64,000 nt of DNA from Desulfarculaceae bacterium. GTDB lineage: Bacteria > Desulfobacterota > Desulfarculia > Desulfarculales > Desulfarculaceae. The notes under the pieces are model-generated. The model was not told the DNA's origin. It ran no database searches and saw only the letters and a list, made by a program, of their open reading frames with translations. Both the position numbers and the translations under genes were made by a program. The DNA lies in contig JAIPEN010000012.1 of the NCBI GenBank assembly GCA_021737145.1, positions 62,001 to 126,000 on the forward strand, written 5' to 3'. This document shows, piece by piece, positions 37,268-46,310 of the stretch. The first letter of the stretch is position 1; each line of letters begins with the position of its first letter.

Positions 37268-38067
37268 GGTTTTTCTCCTTGCGGGGTGGCGCCCAGGGCC
37301 TGCTTGAGGCGCAGCCAGGCCAGGCCCAAAAACTCGTAAAAGGCGGCCTCGCTGCCTTGCAGACCCCCGGCCTGGGGCATGAAGGAATAGAAGCTCAGCT
37401 TGGTGCCCTTGGTGCGGAAGTCGGCCGGGGCGGGCATGGGGTCCATGCCAAAGGCCCGGAAAATGGCCAGGGAGCGGGGCATGTGGGTGGCCGAGGTGAC
37501 CAGGGCAAAGGGCCTCATCCCCAGGAGGTTGCGCAAACGCCGGGCCTGGTCGTCGGTGTCCCAGGAGCCGGTCTCCAGGACCATGGAGCGCGGCGGAACG
37601 CCCAGGGAGCGGGCCAGCTCGGCCATGGCCTCCCCTTCGCTCATGCCGCCCACGAACGAGCCACCGGTGAGCACCAGCTTGGCCCCGGGCATCTGCTTCC
37701 AAAGGCGCACCCCCTCCAGCAGGCGCTTGAGGCTGCCCTGGGAAAGGCGGTCGGATTGGGAGATATCGCCGTGGTGCATGCCGCCGCTGAGCACCACCAC
37801 CTCGCGCACCCCCTGGTGCACCAAATCGGCCGGATCGGCGTACTGGTAGTTGCGCAGCTCCAGGCGATGGATCAGCCAGGAGCCGGTGACCGGCAGGGAG
37901 AGCACCACCAGCCACAGCCCCGCGCCCAGCATCAACAGGGGGCCCAGCTTCCGCGAGGGCCTGCGCCACCAGATCAGGGCCCCGGCCAGCCACAGCAACA
38001 GCACCTGGCCCACCGGGAACAGCATGCGGCTGAGCACCTTTTTAACTATGAATGCAAAAACGGTCAT
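37264..38067 (-). CDS. YdcF/SanA family (DUF218) membrane protein
   Basis: A 267-residue protein with two N-terminal membrane helices, then a periplasmic DUF218 domain: VVVLSGGMHHGD, LVLTGGSFVGGMSEGEAMAE, ETGSWDTDDQARRL and LVTSATHMPRSLAIFRAFG. The family (ElyC, SanA, YdcF) affects envelope and peptidoglycan or ECA homeostasis; no enzymatic reaction is established. The start at ATG 38067 is preceded by GGAGG at five bases; a GTG five codons upstream is less likely. It is the first gene of the minus-strand run reaching to 29301. Confidence 0.85.
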   Translation of the reverse strand: MTVFAFIVKKVLSRMLFPVGQVLLLWLAGALIWWRRPSRKLGPLLMLGAGLWLVVLSLPVTGSWLIHRLELRNYQYADPADLVHQGVREVVVLSGGMHHGDISQSDRLSQGSLKRLLEGVRLWKQMPGAKLVLTGGSFVGGMSEGEAMAELARSLGVPPRSMVLETGSWDTDDQARRLRNLLGMRPFALVTSATHMPRSLAIFRAFGMDPMPAPADFRTKGTKLSFYSFMPQAGGLQGSEAAFYEFLGLAWLRLKQALGATPQGEKP

Positions 38068-38328
38068 GCCTACCTCCGCCACCCTTGGGGCGGCGTCCTA
38101 ATTATGCCAGGCCATGCCCCGGGGCGAAAGCCGCCCGTGACATATGTCCGCTTTACATCCCAGCCGAAGTTTCAGATCATTTGGGGCAGGCGGCCGCCAG
38201 GCCGTCTTGATCTTCCGCTTGCATCACCGAGGCGTGACCCTCAATCTGTTCGGAGAGCGCCGCGAATCAAAATCCTATCGCATGGGGCCGCGCTGGCGGG
38301 TTCAGCCACCGGCTCCGGGGAGCCGCCC

Positions 38329-38688
38329 ATGGATCAGCCCGAGTTGCTCAAGAACATCGCCTTTGCCCAGGCCCTGGACCTGGACGGCCTGGTGAGCTAC
38401 GCCGAAGGCCAGGTGGTCAGCCGCACCCTGGCCCAGAACAACGCCCTGAGCCTGACCCTGTTCGCCTTTGACAAGGGAGAGGGCATCAGCGCCCACACCG
38501 TGCCGGCCGACGCCCTGGTGCTGGTGTTTGACGGGGAGGCCTCGGTGGAGATCGACGGCCAAAAGATGACCGTGGCCGCGGGCCAGGTGGTGGCCATGCC
38601 CCAGGGCAAGCCCCACGCCCTTAGCGCGCAGCAGCGCTTCAAGATGCTCTTGGTGGTGGTGCGTGCCCCGCAGCAGCTTCAGCTTTAG
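38329..38688 (+). CDS. Small cupin-domain protein
   Basis: A 119-residue single-domain cupin. The two motifs are SLTLFAFDKGEGISAHTVPADALV and EIDGQKMTVAAGQVVAMPQGKPHAL; metal-site histidines sit in SAHTV and KPHAL. Such small cupins bind a metal and act as sensors, isomerases or thiol dioxygenase-like enzymes; this one cannot be assigned. The ATG has GGGGAG about six bases upstream. Its stop codon overlaps the stop of the convergent lactate dehydrogenase gene by 4 bp. The upstream gap (38068-38328, 261 bp) shows no further gene. Confidence 0.82.
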   Translation: MDQPELLKNIAFAQALDLDGLVSYAEGQVVSRTLAQNNALSLTLFAFDKGEGISAHTVPADALVLVFDGEASVEIDGQKMTVAAGQVVAMPQGKPHALSAQQRFKMLLVVVRAPQQLQL

Positions 38689-40841
38689 TCCTTGGCGCGC
38701 CGCTGGGCCTCGGCCAGGGCTTGGGCCAGGTGGCGCACCTTGATGCTCGAGCCCCGCTGGTCCAGGCCGCCCTCCAACTGGAGCACGCAGCCCGGACAGT
38801 CGGTGACCAGCATCTCGGCCCCGGTGGCCTCCACCTGGTCCAGCTTGCGGGCCAGGATGGCGGCCGAGAGCTCGGGGAAATCCAGGGAAAAGGACCCGCC
38901 GAACCCGCAGCACACTTCCTCGTCCTCATAAGAAAGGTACTCCAGGCCCGCCTCTGCCAGCAGATGGCGCGGGGCCCGGTGCACGTCCAGGCCACGGCAG
39001 AGATGGCAGGGCGCGTGGTAGGCCGCCTTGGGCCCGCCCTCGGGCAGGGCCGCCAGGCCGACCACGTCTTGCAGGAAGCTGGCGCAGTCGATGACCTTGG
39101 CGGCCAGGGCCTCGGCCCGAAGCCGCCAGGCCGGGTCATCGGCCAGGAGGCGGGGATAGGCGTGCTTCAGGTGCGAGGCGCAGGAGGCGCACAGGGTGAG
39201 CACGTGGTCGTGGTTCTCCGCGTCCAGGGCCGCGATGTTTTGGCGGGCCACCTCGCGGGCGGTCTCCTCCTCGCTGGCCATGGCCGCGGGCAGGCCGCAG
39301 CAGGTCTGCTCCGCCGCGAAGTCGAGCTGGATGTCCTTGCCGCGCACCAGCTCCAGAAGGGCCTCGCCCTGCTCCGGGTACACGAAGTCGTTGAGGCAGC
39401 CGCCGAAAAAGGCCACCTTGAGCTTGGGCTCGGCCAGGGGCGGAGCGATGCTGGGCCAGCGGTCGCGCAGGGGGCTGGCCGCCACCACCGGCAGGCTGCG
39501 GAAACCGTGCTCGCCGGTGAAGAAGCTGGGCAAGTGGCGGATGAGCCGCTCGCCGTGGGCCAGGGGCTTCTGGGCCAGGTAGGCCCGGCGCAGCAAAAAG
39601 TGGAACAACCGGCGGTTGGTCAACACCTGGCGCATGAGTTGGTTCTTGAGCGGGGCGCCCTCCTGCTGGTTCAGCCGCCCGGCCACGCCCTTGATGAGCC
39701 GGGGCAGATCGATGCCCGACGGGCAGTTGACCTTGCAGGCCTGGCAGTTCAGGCAGTTCTTGGCCAGCTCCCGGGCCGCCTCCACCCCGTGATAGAAGTA
39801 GGTCAGGACAAGGCCGATGGCCCCGATGTACACGTGGCCGTAGGTGTGCCCCCCCACCTTGCCCCAGATGGGGCACACGTTGGCGCAGGAGCCGCAGCGC
39901 ACGCAGCGCAGAGCCTCGGCGAACACCGGGTCCTGGGACAGGGCCAGGCGGCCGTTGTCCAGGAACACGATGTGCAGTTCCTTGGCGCCGCTGGGCGCGG
40001 CGGCGCACTCCACCGCCCCGGTGACCCAGGTGACGTAGGAGGAGATGAGCTGACCCGCCGCGCTGCGGGGCAGGATGCGCAGGATCTTCAGGGCCGAGTC
40101 CAGATCGCCCACCAGCTTGTCCAGCCCCAGCAGGGCCACGTGCACCCGAGGCAGGGTGGTGACCAGGCGGGCGTTGCCCTCGTTGGTCACGGTTGCCAGG
40201 GTGCCGGTCTCGGCGATGGCGAAGTTGGCCCCGCTGATGCCCATGTCGGCCGAGAGCATCTTGCGCCTTAGCTGCTGGCGGGCCACCTCCACCAGGGAGG
40301 CGATGTCCTCCGGGTCCTGCTCCTGGCCGGTGACCCCGCAGAACAGCTCGGCCACCTCGGAGCATGACAAGTGGATGGCCGGGGCCACCATGTGGCTGGG
40401 GGCCTCGTTCCTGAGCTGAATAATCCACTCGCCCAGGTCGGTCTCCACCACCTCCAAGCCCTGGCTTTCCAAGTAGGCGTTGAGGTGGATCTCCTCGCTG
40501 GTCATGGACTTGGACTTGACGATGCTCTTGACCCCGGCCCGGGCCGCTATGTCCGCGATTATCTGGCGGGCCTGCTCCGCGTCGGCGGCCAGATGCACCT
40601 TGGCTCCCGCCGCCTGGGCAGCGGCCTTGAACTGGCCGTAGAGCTCTTCCAGGCGGGGCAGGGCCGCGTCCTTGACCTCCACCACCTCCCGGGACAGGGC
40701 CTCGAAATCCACTCCCTGCATGGCCGCCTGGCGCGCCTGGGCATAGCGGTTCTGGAAGCGGGCCAGGGTCTGGCCCAAAAACCGGTTGTCCAGGGCCGAG
40801 CGCAAACGGGCGTGATATTGACGGCGGGAGGCGCGGCTCAT
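38685..40841 (-). CDS. Fused LutB-LutA-type L-lactate dehydrogenase subunit (LldEF-like)
   Basis: A 718-residue fusion. Residues about 60-300 are a LUD domain (KSKSMTSEEIHLNAYLESQG). Near 312-380 are two 4Fe-4S motifs, CVRCGSCANVCP and CLNCQACKVNCPSG. The C-terminal 280 residues hold two CCG (heterodisulfide-reductase-like) units: EQTCCGLPAA with CASCASHLK, and EVCCGFGGSF with DCPGCVLQLEGG. This unites LutB (N) with LutA (C), as in Desulfovibrio lactate oxidation loci. With LutC it oxidises L-lactate to pyruvate at the membrane. It overlaps the LutC-like gene by ATGA. The acceptor is probably menaquinone; that is inference. Confidence 0.9.
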   Translation of the reverse strand: MSRASRRQYHARLRSALDNRFLGQTLARFQNRYAQARQAAMQGVDFEALSREVVEVKDAALPRLEELYGQFKAAAQAAGAKVHLAADAEQARQIIADIAARAGVKSIVKSKSMTSEEIHLNAYLESQGLEVVETDLGEWIIQLRNEAPSHMVAPAIHLSCSEVAELFCGVTGQEQDPEDIASLVEVARQQLRRKMLSADMGISGANFAIAETGTLATVTNEGNARLVTTLPRVHVALLGLDKLVGDLDSALKILRILPRSAAGQLISSYVTWVTGAVECAAAPSGAKELHIVFLDNGRLALSQDPVFAEALRCVRCGSCANVCPIWGKVGGHTYGHVYIGAIGLVLTYFYHGVEAARELAKNCLNCQACKVNCPSGIDLPRLIKGVAGRLNQQEGAPLKNQLMRQVLTNRRLFHFLLRRAYLAQKPLAHGERLIRHLPSFFTGEHGFRSLPVVAASPLRDRWPSIAPPLAEPKLKVAFFGGCLNDFVYPEQGEALLELVRGKDIQLDFAAEQTCCGLPAAMASEEETAREVARQNIAALDAENHDHVLTLCASCASHLKHAYPRLLADDPAWRLRAEALAAKVIDCASFLQDVVGLAALPEGGPKAAYHAPCHLCRGLDVHRAPRHLLAEAGLEYLSYEDEEVCCGFGGSFSLDFPELSAAILARKLDQVEATGAEMLVTDCPGCVLQLEGGLDQRGSSIKVRHLAQALAEAQRRAKD

Positions 40842-41383
40842 GAGGCATCCTCCAGCAGCAGCACGTGGAGCTGACGGGGGCCGTGGGCCCCCAGGGTGAG
40901 CACCATCTCGATGTCTGCGGTGCGGCTGGGCCCGGTGATAAAGGCCATGTAGCCCGGCGAGGCGGACAGGATGGCGGCCAGCTCCTCTTCCAGGGCGAAC
41001 ATGTCCTGGCGCACCTTGGCCAGGGGCAACACCGCCACGTGGGCCTCGGAGAGCATGGAGGCCAGGCGCACCTGCTCGTCGGCCGAGTCCAGGACCAGGG
41101 TGCCGGTCTCGGCCACCCCGTATTGGGCCCGGGTGAGGCCCACCGTGAAGCGGCCCACCTCCTGGCGCAGGCCGCTGGTGACCAGCTCGACCCCGGCGCC
41201 GGCGCAGGCCTCGGCCAGGGACTCGGTTTCGCCCTCGCCCCAGCCGGGCGCGGCCAGGCAGCCGCCCTGTCCGGTGGTGAGCCGGGCGGCATAGTCAAAG
41301 GCCGCGGCCAAATCGGCCACCGGTTCCACCGTGGCCGAGACCGCCCGGGCCTGCTGGGTGAATAGCGCGATCAGATCATCCAT
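40838..41383 (-). CDS. LUD-domain protein LutC/LldG-like (L-lactate oxidation)
   Basis: A 181-residue LUD protein: LTRAQYGVAETGTLVLDSADEQ and VLPLAKVRQDMFALEEELAAI, ending with ITGPSRTADIEMVLTLGAHGP, the signature of the LutC/YkgG family. It is the third component of the LutABC-type L-lactate dehydrogenase complex. GGAGG lies nine bases before the ATG. It leads the minus-strand pair and is divergent from the D-lactate/glycolate oxidase-type pair across a 150-bp gap, so both lactate isomers may be used and co-regulated. Confidence 0.88.
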   Translation of the reverse strand: MDDLIALFTQQARAVSATVEPVADLAAAFDYAARLTTGQGGCLAAPGWGEGETESLAEACAGAGVELVTSGLRQEVGRFTVGLTRAQYGVAETGTLVLDSADEQVRLASMLSEAHVAVLPLAKVRQDMFALEEELAAILSASPGYMAFITGPSRTADIEMVLTLGAHGPRQLHVLLLEDAS

Positions 41384-41460
41384 GCAACATCGCCTCCGGC
41401 CTGAAAAAGACCACCCAATCTTAACAGATCAAGGGAATAATTTTAGAGACATCGGGATCA

Positions 41461-41489
41461 TTGGCAAACCGGGCCCCAAAGCATATATT
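41461..41489 (+). promoter_or_regulatory. Sigma70-type promoter for the GlcD/GlcF-like pair
   Basis: TTGGCA (41461-41466), 17-base spacer, TATATT (41484-41489): five of six matches in both boxes. The start codon at 41534 is about 45 bp downstream. The 150-bp gap 41384-41533 also has to contain the minus-strand promoter for the lutC-lutBA pair. Confidence 0.65.
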
Positions 41490-41533
41490 AGGAAACAATT
41501 CGCTCCGCCAATCCAGAAAAGCCGGGAGCCAGG

Positions 41534-42919
41534 ATGATCGCCCCAGCCCTGCAAAACGAGTTCGCCCGCCTGGTGGGGCGGGAAAACGTTTTTGACGACG
41601 CCTCGGACCTGCTCACCTATTCCTATGACGCGGCCCTGCTGCCCGCCCAGTCGCCGGGCCTGGCCCTCCGGCCGGGCACCCTGGAGGAGCTGGGCCGGGT
41701 GGTGGCCTTGTGCAACCAGGAGGGCCTGCCGTTGACCATCCGGGGAGCGGGCACCAACCTGAGCGGCGGGGCCATCCCCGAGGGCAAGGGAGTGGTGGTG
41801 GTGACCACCGCTCTGAACCGCATCCTGGAGATCAACCAGGCCGACATGTACGCGGTGGTGCAGCCGGGGGTGATCAACCAGCGATTGTTCGACACCGCCC
41901 TGGCCCAGGGGCTGTTCTACCCGCCTGATCCCGGAAGCCAGGCGGTGAGCACCCTGGGCGGCAACGTGGCCGAGAACTCCGGCGGGCTGCGCGGCCTGAA
42001 GTACGGAGTGACCCGCGACTACGTGATGGGCCTGAACTTTTTCGACACCGAGGGCCAGTTGGTCAAGACCGGCTCGCGCACCGTGAAATGCGCCACCGGC
42101 TACAACCTGGCCGGGCTCATGGTGGGCTCCGAGGGCACCCTGGGAGTCATCGGCGAGATCATCCTCAAGCTGATCCCCCCGCCCCAGGCCAGCCGGGCCC
42201 TCTTGGCGGTGTTCGACAGCATGGAGGCGGCCAGCCAGACCGTGGCCGCCATCATCGCGGCCCGCATCGTGCCCGCCACCCTGGAGTTTTTGGACAACTT
42301 CACCATCCGCACGGTGGAGGACTTCTCCGGGGCCGGCCTGCCGGTGGAGGCGGCGGCCATGCTGCTCATCGAAGTGGACGGCCACCCCGCCCAGGTGGCC
42401 GACGAGGCGGCCCGGGTGGAGGATATCTGCCGCGCCCAGGGAGCCACCCAGGTGCGCCCGGCCAAGGACGCGGCCGAGCGCGACCGCATCTGGACCGCGC
42501 GGCGCTCGGCCATCCCCGCCCTGGCCCGCCTGAAGCCCTCGGTGGTCCTGGAGGACGCCACGGTGCCCCGCAGCCAGGTGCCGGCCCTGGTGCGCTTCAT
42601 CCGTGACCTGGCCGCCAAGCATGAGCTGACCATCGGCACCTTCGGCCACGCCGGCGACGGCAACCTGCACCCCACCATCGTCTTCGACCAGCGCGACGAG
42701 AAGCAGTTCGCCCGGGTGCGCGAGGCGGTGGAGGAGCTGTTCGACAAGGCCCTGGAGCTGGGCGGCACCCTCAGCGGGGAGCACGGCCTGGGCCTGACCA
42801 AGACGCGCTTCCTGGTAAAGGAGGTGGGGCCGGCCACCCTGGCCTGGGCCCGGCGGCTTAAAAAGGCCATGGACCCCAAGGGCATCCTAAATCCCGGCAA
42901 GATCGTGGAGCGGGACTGA
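41534..42919 (+). CDS. FAD-linked D-lactate/glycolate dehydrogenase (GlcD/Dld-II-like)
   Basis: A 461-residue VAO-family flavoprotein. The N-terminal FAD domain shows TIRGAGTNLSGGAIPEGKGV, VQPGVINQRLF, PPDPGSQAVSTLGGNVAENSGG and GYNLAGLMVGSEGTLGVIGE. The C-terminal substrate domain has FGHAGDGNLHPTI and SGEHGLGLTK, with the conserved histidines. Such enzymes oxidise D-lactate or glycolate and pass electrons to an Fe-S partner. The next gene overlaps by one base (TGATG) and encodes that partner. Substrate choice between D-lactate and glycolate cannot be made by eye; the lactate context favours D-lactate. Confidence 0.9.
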   Translation: MIAPALQNEFARLVGRENVFDDASDLLTYSYDAALLPAQSPGLALRPGTLEELGRVVALCNQEGLPLTIRGAGTNLSGGAIPEGKGVVVVTTALNRILEINQADMYAVVQPGVINQRLFDTALAQGLFYPPDPGSQAVSTLGGNVAENSGGLRGLKYGVTRDYVMGLNFFDTEGQLVKTGSRTVKCATGYNLAGLMVGSEGTLGVIGEIILKLIPPPQASRALLAVFDSMEAASQTVAAIIAARIVPATLEFLDNFTIRTVEDFSGAGLPVEAAAMLLIEVDGHPAQVADEAARVEDICRAQGATQVRPAKDAAERDRIWTARRSAIPALARLKPSVVLEDATVPRSQVPALVRFIRDLAAKHELTIGTFGHAGDGNLHPTIVFDQRDEKQFARVREAVEELFDKALELGGTLSGEHGLGLTKTRFLVKEVGPATLAWARRLKKAMDPKGILNPGKIVERD

Positions 42920-44211
42920 TGGCCGGAGTGGCTCAACTGGCCCGGCTGCTGGGCGAACTGGAAGAGCAGCTCATGGCCTGCATGCGCTGCGGCTTTTGCC
43001 AAAGCGTGTGCCCCCTCTACGGCCAGACCGGCCGCGAGGTGGACGTGGCCCGGGGCAAGCTGGCCCTGCTGGACGGCCTGGCGGCCGAGATACTAAAGGA
43101 CCCCCACGCGGTGCAGGAGCGCTTGGAGCGCTGTCTGCTCTGCGGCTCCTGCGCGGCCAACTGCCCCTCCGGGGTCAAGGTGCTGGACATTTTCCTCAAG
43201 GCCCGGGCCATCCTGAGCGGCTACCTGGGCCTGTCGCCGGCCAAGAAGCTGGTGTTCCGGCAACTGCTGGCCCGCCCCGCCCTGTTCAACCGCCTGCTCG
43301 GCCTGGCCCCGCGCTTCGAGCGTATCTTCGCCTCGCCGGTGGACGATCTGCTCGACACCTCCTGCGCCCGCTTCTTCCCGCCCCTGGGCCAGCGCCACTT
43401 CAAGCGCCTGGCCCGGGCGCCCCTTCACCGCACGGTGCCCGAGCTGCACACCTCGCCCGGCGCGGCGGGCATTCGGGTCGGCTTTTTCACCGGCTGTCTC
43501 ATTGACAAGCTTTTTCCCTCCGTGGGTCAGGCGGCGCTCAAGGCGCTGGACCATCACGGAGTGGGCGTCGAGCTGCCCGCCGAACAGGCCTGCTGCGGCA
43601 TCCCCGCCCTGTCGGCCGGGGACAGCGAGACCTTCAGCAAGCTGTTGGCCCACAACCTGGCCCGTTTCGACCCGGACAAGATCGACTACCTGGTCACCGC
43701 CTGCGCCACCTGCGCCTCCACCCTGGCCAAGATGTGGCCCCTGATGTGCGGGGGCCTGGACGCGGCCGGCCAGGCCAAGGCCGCCGCCCTGGCCGCCAAG
43801 ACCCGCGACGTGGGCCAGATGCTGGTGGAAACCGGGCTGATCAGCGGCGAAGCGCCCTCTTCCGATCCCGGTGCCAAGACTCTCACCTATCACGACCCCT
43901 GCCACCTCAAGAAATCCCTGGGCGTGGCCGAAGAGCCCCGGCGGCTCATCGCGGCCAATCCGGGCTGGCGTCTGGTGGAGATGACCGAGAGCGACTGGTG
44001 CTGCGGCATGGGGGGCAGCTTCAGTTTGCAGCACTACGACCTGTCCAAGCAGATCGGCAGCCGCAAGCGGGAGCACATCGAGCAGAGCGGGGCCAGCACC
44101 GTGGCCACCGGGTGCCCGGCCTGCATGCTCCAGATCAGCGACATGCTCTCCCAGGCCGGGGACCACATCGCGGTCAAGCACGCCATCGAGATATACGCGG
44201 AGAGCCTCTAG
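42919..44211 (+). CDS. Fe-S subunit of D-lactate/glycolate oxidase (GlcF-like)
   Basis: A 430-residue protein. Two N-terminal 4Fe-4S motifs, CMRCGFCQSVCP and CLLCGSCAANCPSG, are followed by two CCG modules: FFTGCLIDKLFP with AEQACCGIPA and ACATCASTLAK, then YHDPCHLKKSLG with SDWCCGMGGSFSLQ and TGCPACMLQI. This is the GlcF/LutA-like electron-transfer chain that takes electrons from the flavoprotein encoded upstream towards quinone. The ATG overlaps the upstream stop by one base. A good hairpin terminator follows 19 bp after the stop. Confidence 0.9.
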   Translation: MAGVAQLARLLGELEEQLMACMRCGFCQSVCPLYGQTGREVDVARGKLALLDGLAAEILKDPHAVQERLERCLLCGSCAANCPSGVKVLDIFLKARAILSGYLGLSPAKKLVFRQLLARPALFNRLLGLAPRFERIFASPVDDLLDTSCARFFPPLGQRHFKRLARAPLHRTVPELHTSPGAAGIRVGFFTGCLIDKLFPSVGQAALKALDHHGVGVELPAEQACCGIPALSAGDSETFSKLLAHNLARFDPDKIDYLVTACATCASTLAKMWPLMCGGLDAAGQAKAAALAAKTRDVGQMLVETGLISGEAPSSDPGAKTLTYHDPCHLKKSLGVAEEPRRLIAANPGWRLVEMTESDWCCGMGGSFSLQHYDLSKQIGSRKREHIEQSGASTVATGCPACMLQISDMLSQAGDHIAVKHAIEIYAESL

Positions 44212-44230
44212 GCCCCCCACCTACAAGAAA

Positions 44231-44258
44231 AGGCGGCCCCGCTTCCGCGGAGCCGCCT
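44231..44258. terminator. Bidirectional terminator between glcF-like and acetoacetyl-CoA synthetase genes
   Basis: AGGCGGCCCCGC/GCGGAGCCGCCT: a 12-position stem with one mismatch and a TTCC loop, preceded by AAGAAAA and followed by GATTGCTTT. It lies between convergent stops (44211 and 44279), so it can serve both. Confidence 0.75.
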
Positions 44259-44278
44259 GATTGCTTTGTGGGGAGCGC

Positions 44279-46228
44279 CTAACTCTTCAACTCTTCCAGG
44301 CCGTCGTAGAGGTCCAGGGCCTCGGGGTTGGCCAGGGCGTCCTTGTTCTTCACCGGCAGGCCGTGGATCACGTTGCGCACCGCCAGCTCCACCTTCTTGC
44401 CGGAGATGGTGTAGGGGATGTCCGCGATGGGGATGATCTTGGCCGGCACGTGGCGCGGGGTGCAGTTGGTGCGGATCAGGGTCTTGATGCGCTTGACCAG
44501 GTCGCCGTCGAACTCCACCCCAGGATTGAGCCGCACAAACAGGATCACCCTGACATCGTTGTCCCAGTCCTGGCCGATGACCAGGCTGTCGGCGACCTCG
44601 TCCATGCCCTCCACCTGGCGGTAGATCTCCGCGGTGCCGATGCGCACCCCGCCGGGGTTCAGGGTGGCGTCCGAACGGCCGTACATGACCACCCCGCCCT
44701 CTGGGGTCACCTCGCAAAAGTCGCCATGGAACCAGATGTTGGGGTAAACGTCGAAGTAGGCGTCGTGGTACTTCTGGCCGTCCGGGTCGTCCCAGAAGCC
44801 CACCGGCATGGAGGGCCAGGGTTTGACGCAGACCAGCTCGGCCTTTTCGCCCACCACCGGCCGGTTCTCGGCCGCCCAGGCCTCCATGGCCATGCCCAGC
44901 TCGCGCACCTGGAGCTGTCCCGCGTACACCGGGCCGATGGGGTTGCCCCCGGCAAAACAGCCCACCAGGTCGCTGCCCCCGCTGATGGAGGACAGGCACA
45001 GGTCCTTTTTGACGTCCCGGTACACGTAGTGGAAACTCTCGACGCTCAAGGGCGAACCGGTGGAAAGCACCGCCTTGAGCGGGCTCAGGTCATATTGCTC
45101 GCCGGGCTTGAGCCCCTCGTTCTCAATGGCCGCCAGGTAGCGGGCGCTGGTGCCGAAGATGGATATCTTCTCCTGGGCCGCGTACTCCCAGAGCACCTCG
45201 GGGCCGGGATAAAAAGGCGAGCCGTCGAACAGCATCACCGTGGCGCCCAGGGCCAGCGAGCTGACCAGCCAGTTCCACATCATCCACCCGCAGGTGGTGA
45301 AGTAGAAGATGCGGTCCTCCCGCTTGAGGTTGCAGTGCAGGCTCAGTTCCTTAAGGTGCTGCAACAGCACCCTGCCCGCCCCGTGCACCATGCATTTGGG
45401 CACCCCGGTGGTGCCCGAGGAGTAGAGGATGTACAGGGGGTGGTCCGGCGGGAGCTGGGCGAACTCCATGTCCGGGGGTTGGGCCTGGAGCAGATCGGTG
45501 AACAGCACCGCGCCCGGCACCGGGCTCAGGTCCGGGGCCTCCGAGGTGAAAGGCACCACCACCACCTGTTCGATGGAGTCGATCTCGGCCTTGACCTCGG
45601 CCACCCGGGCCAGGGAGTCGAAGGTCTTGCCGTTGTAGAAGTAGCCGTCCGCGGTGACCAGCACCTTGGGCCGCACCTGGCCGAAGCGGTCCATCACTCC
45701 CCTGAAGCCGAAGTCCGGGCTGCATGAGGACCAGGTGGCCCCCAGGCTGGCCGAGGCCAGCATGGCCACGATGGTCTCGGGGATGTTGGGCATGAAGCCC
45801 ACCACCCGGTCGCCCACGCCCACGCCCATGTCCTTGAAGGCCGCGGCCAACGAGGCGGTCTGGGCGTAGAGCTCGGCGTAGCTCATCGAGCGCTGGGAGC
45901 CGTTTTCCGAGCGGAAGATTATGGCCGTGTGCTCGTCGCGGAAGCGCAGCAGGTTCTCGGCGAAGTTCAGCTCCGCGCCGGGGTACCACTTGGCGCCGGG
46001 CATCTTGTCCAGGTCCGTGGCCACCTGGTCGTAGGGCTTGCTGTGAATTACCTCGAAGAACTCCCAGGTGGCCTCGTGAAAGGCCTCCAGATCGCTGACG
46101 GACCACTCGTAAAGTTCGGGGTAATCAGCAAAGGAGGTGCCGTGCTTTTCGTTTACAAAGGCGATGAAGCGGCTCAAGTTGGCGCCGGCGATCCTCTCAG
46201 CAGAGGGCTTCCACAACATCTCGGCCAT
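44279..46228 (-). CDS. Acetoacetate--CoA ligase (acetoacetyl-CoA synthetase)
   Basis: A 649-residue ANL-superfamily enzyme that adenylates acetoacetate and forms acetoacetyl-CoA. AMP-binding motif YILYSSGTTGVPKCMVHG, TCGWMMWNWLVSSLALG, the ISGGSDLVGCFAGGNP acceptor loop and the C-terminal GRSDATLNPGGVRIGTAE with the catalytic lysine region in TISGKKVELAV are the acetoacetyl-CoA synthetase pattern rather than acetyl-CoA synthetase. The start is ATG 46228 with GGGAG eight bases upstream; an in-frame ATG at 46243 overlaps this SD. It fits ketone-body or PHB-related carbon use; the Hbd gene at 33247 would act on its product. Confidence 0.92.
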   Translation of the reverse strand: MAEMLWKPSAERIAGANLSRFIAFVNEKHGTSFADYPELYEWSVSDLEAFHEATWEFFEVIHSKPYDQVATDLDKMPGAKWYPGAELNFAENLLRFRDEHTAIIFRSENGSQRSMSYAELYAQTASLAAAFKDMGVGVGDRVVGFMPNIPETIVAMLASASLGATWSSCSPDFGFRGVMDRFGQVRPKVLVTADGYFYNGKTFDSLARVAEVKAEIDSIEQVVVVPFTSEAPDLSPVPGAVLFTDLLQAQPPDMEFAQLPPDHPLYILYSSGTTGVPKCMVHGAGRVLLQHLKELSLHCNLKREDRIFYFTTCGWMMWNWLVSSLALGATVMLFDGSPFYPGPEVLWEYAAQEKISIFGTSARYLAAIENEGLKPGEQYDLSPLKAVLSTGSPLSVESFHYVYRDVKKDLCLSSISGGSDLVGCFAGGNPIGPVYAGQLQVRELGMAMEAWAAENRPVVGEKAELVCVKPWPSMPVGFWDDPDGQKYHDAYFDVYPNIWFHGDFCEVTPEGGVVMYGRSDATLNPGGVRIGTAEIYRQVEGMDEVADSLVIGQDWDNDVRVILFVRLNPGVEFDGDLVKRIKTLIRTNCTPRHVPAKIIPIADIPYTISGKKVELAVRNVIHGLPVKNKDALANPEALDLYDGLEELKS

Positions 46229-46310
46229 GAATATGACTCCCATAAGTTAAGGCGGGGCGGGCCCTCTGGACCCGTCCCGCCTTGCTTTGCCAATCTTGCG
46301 GGGACCGTGC

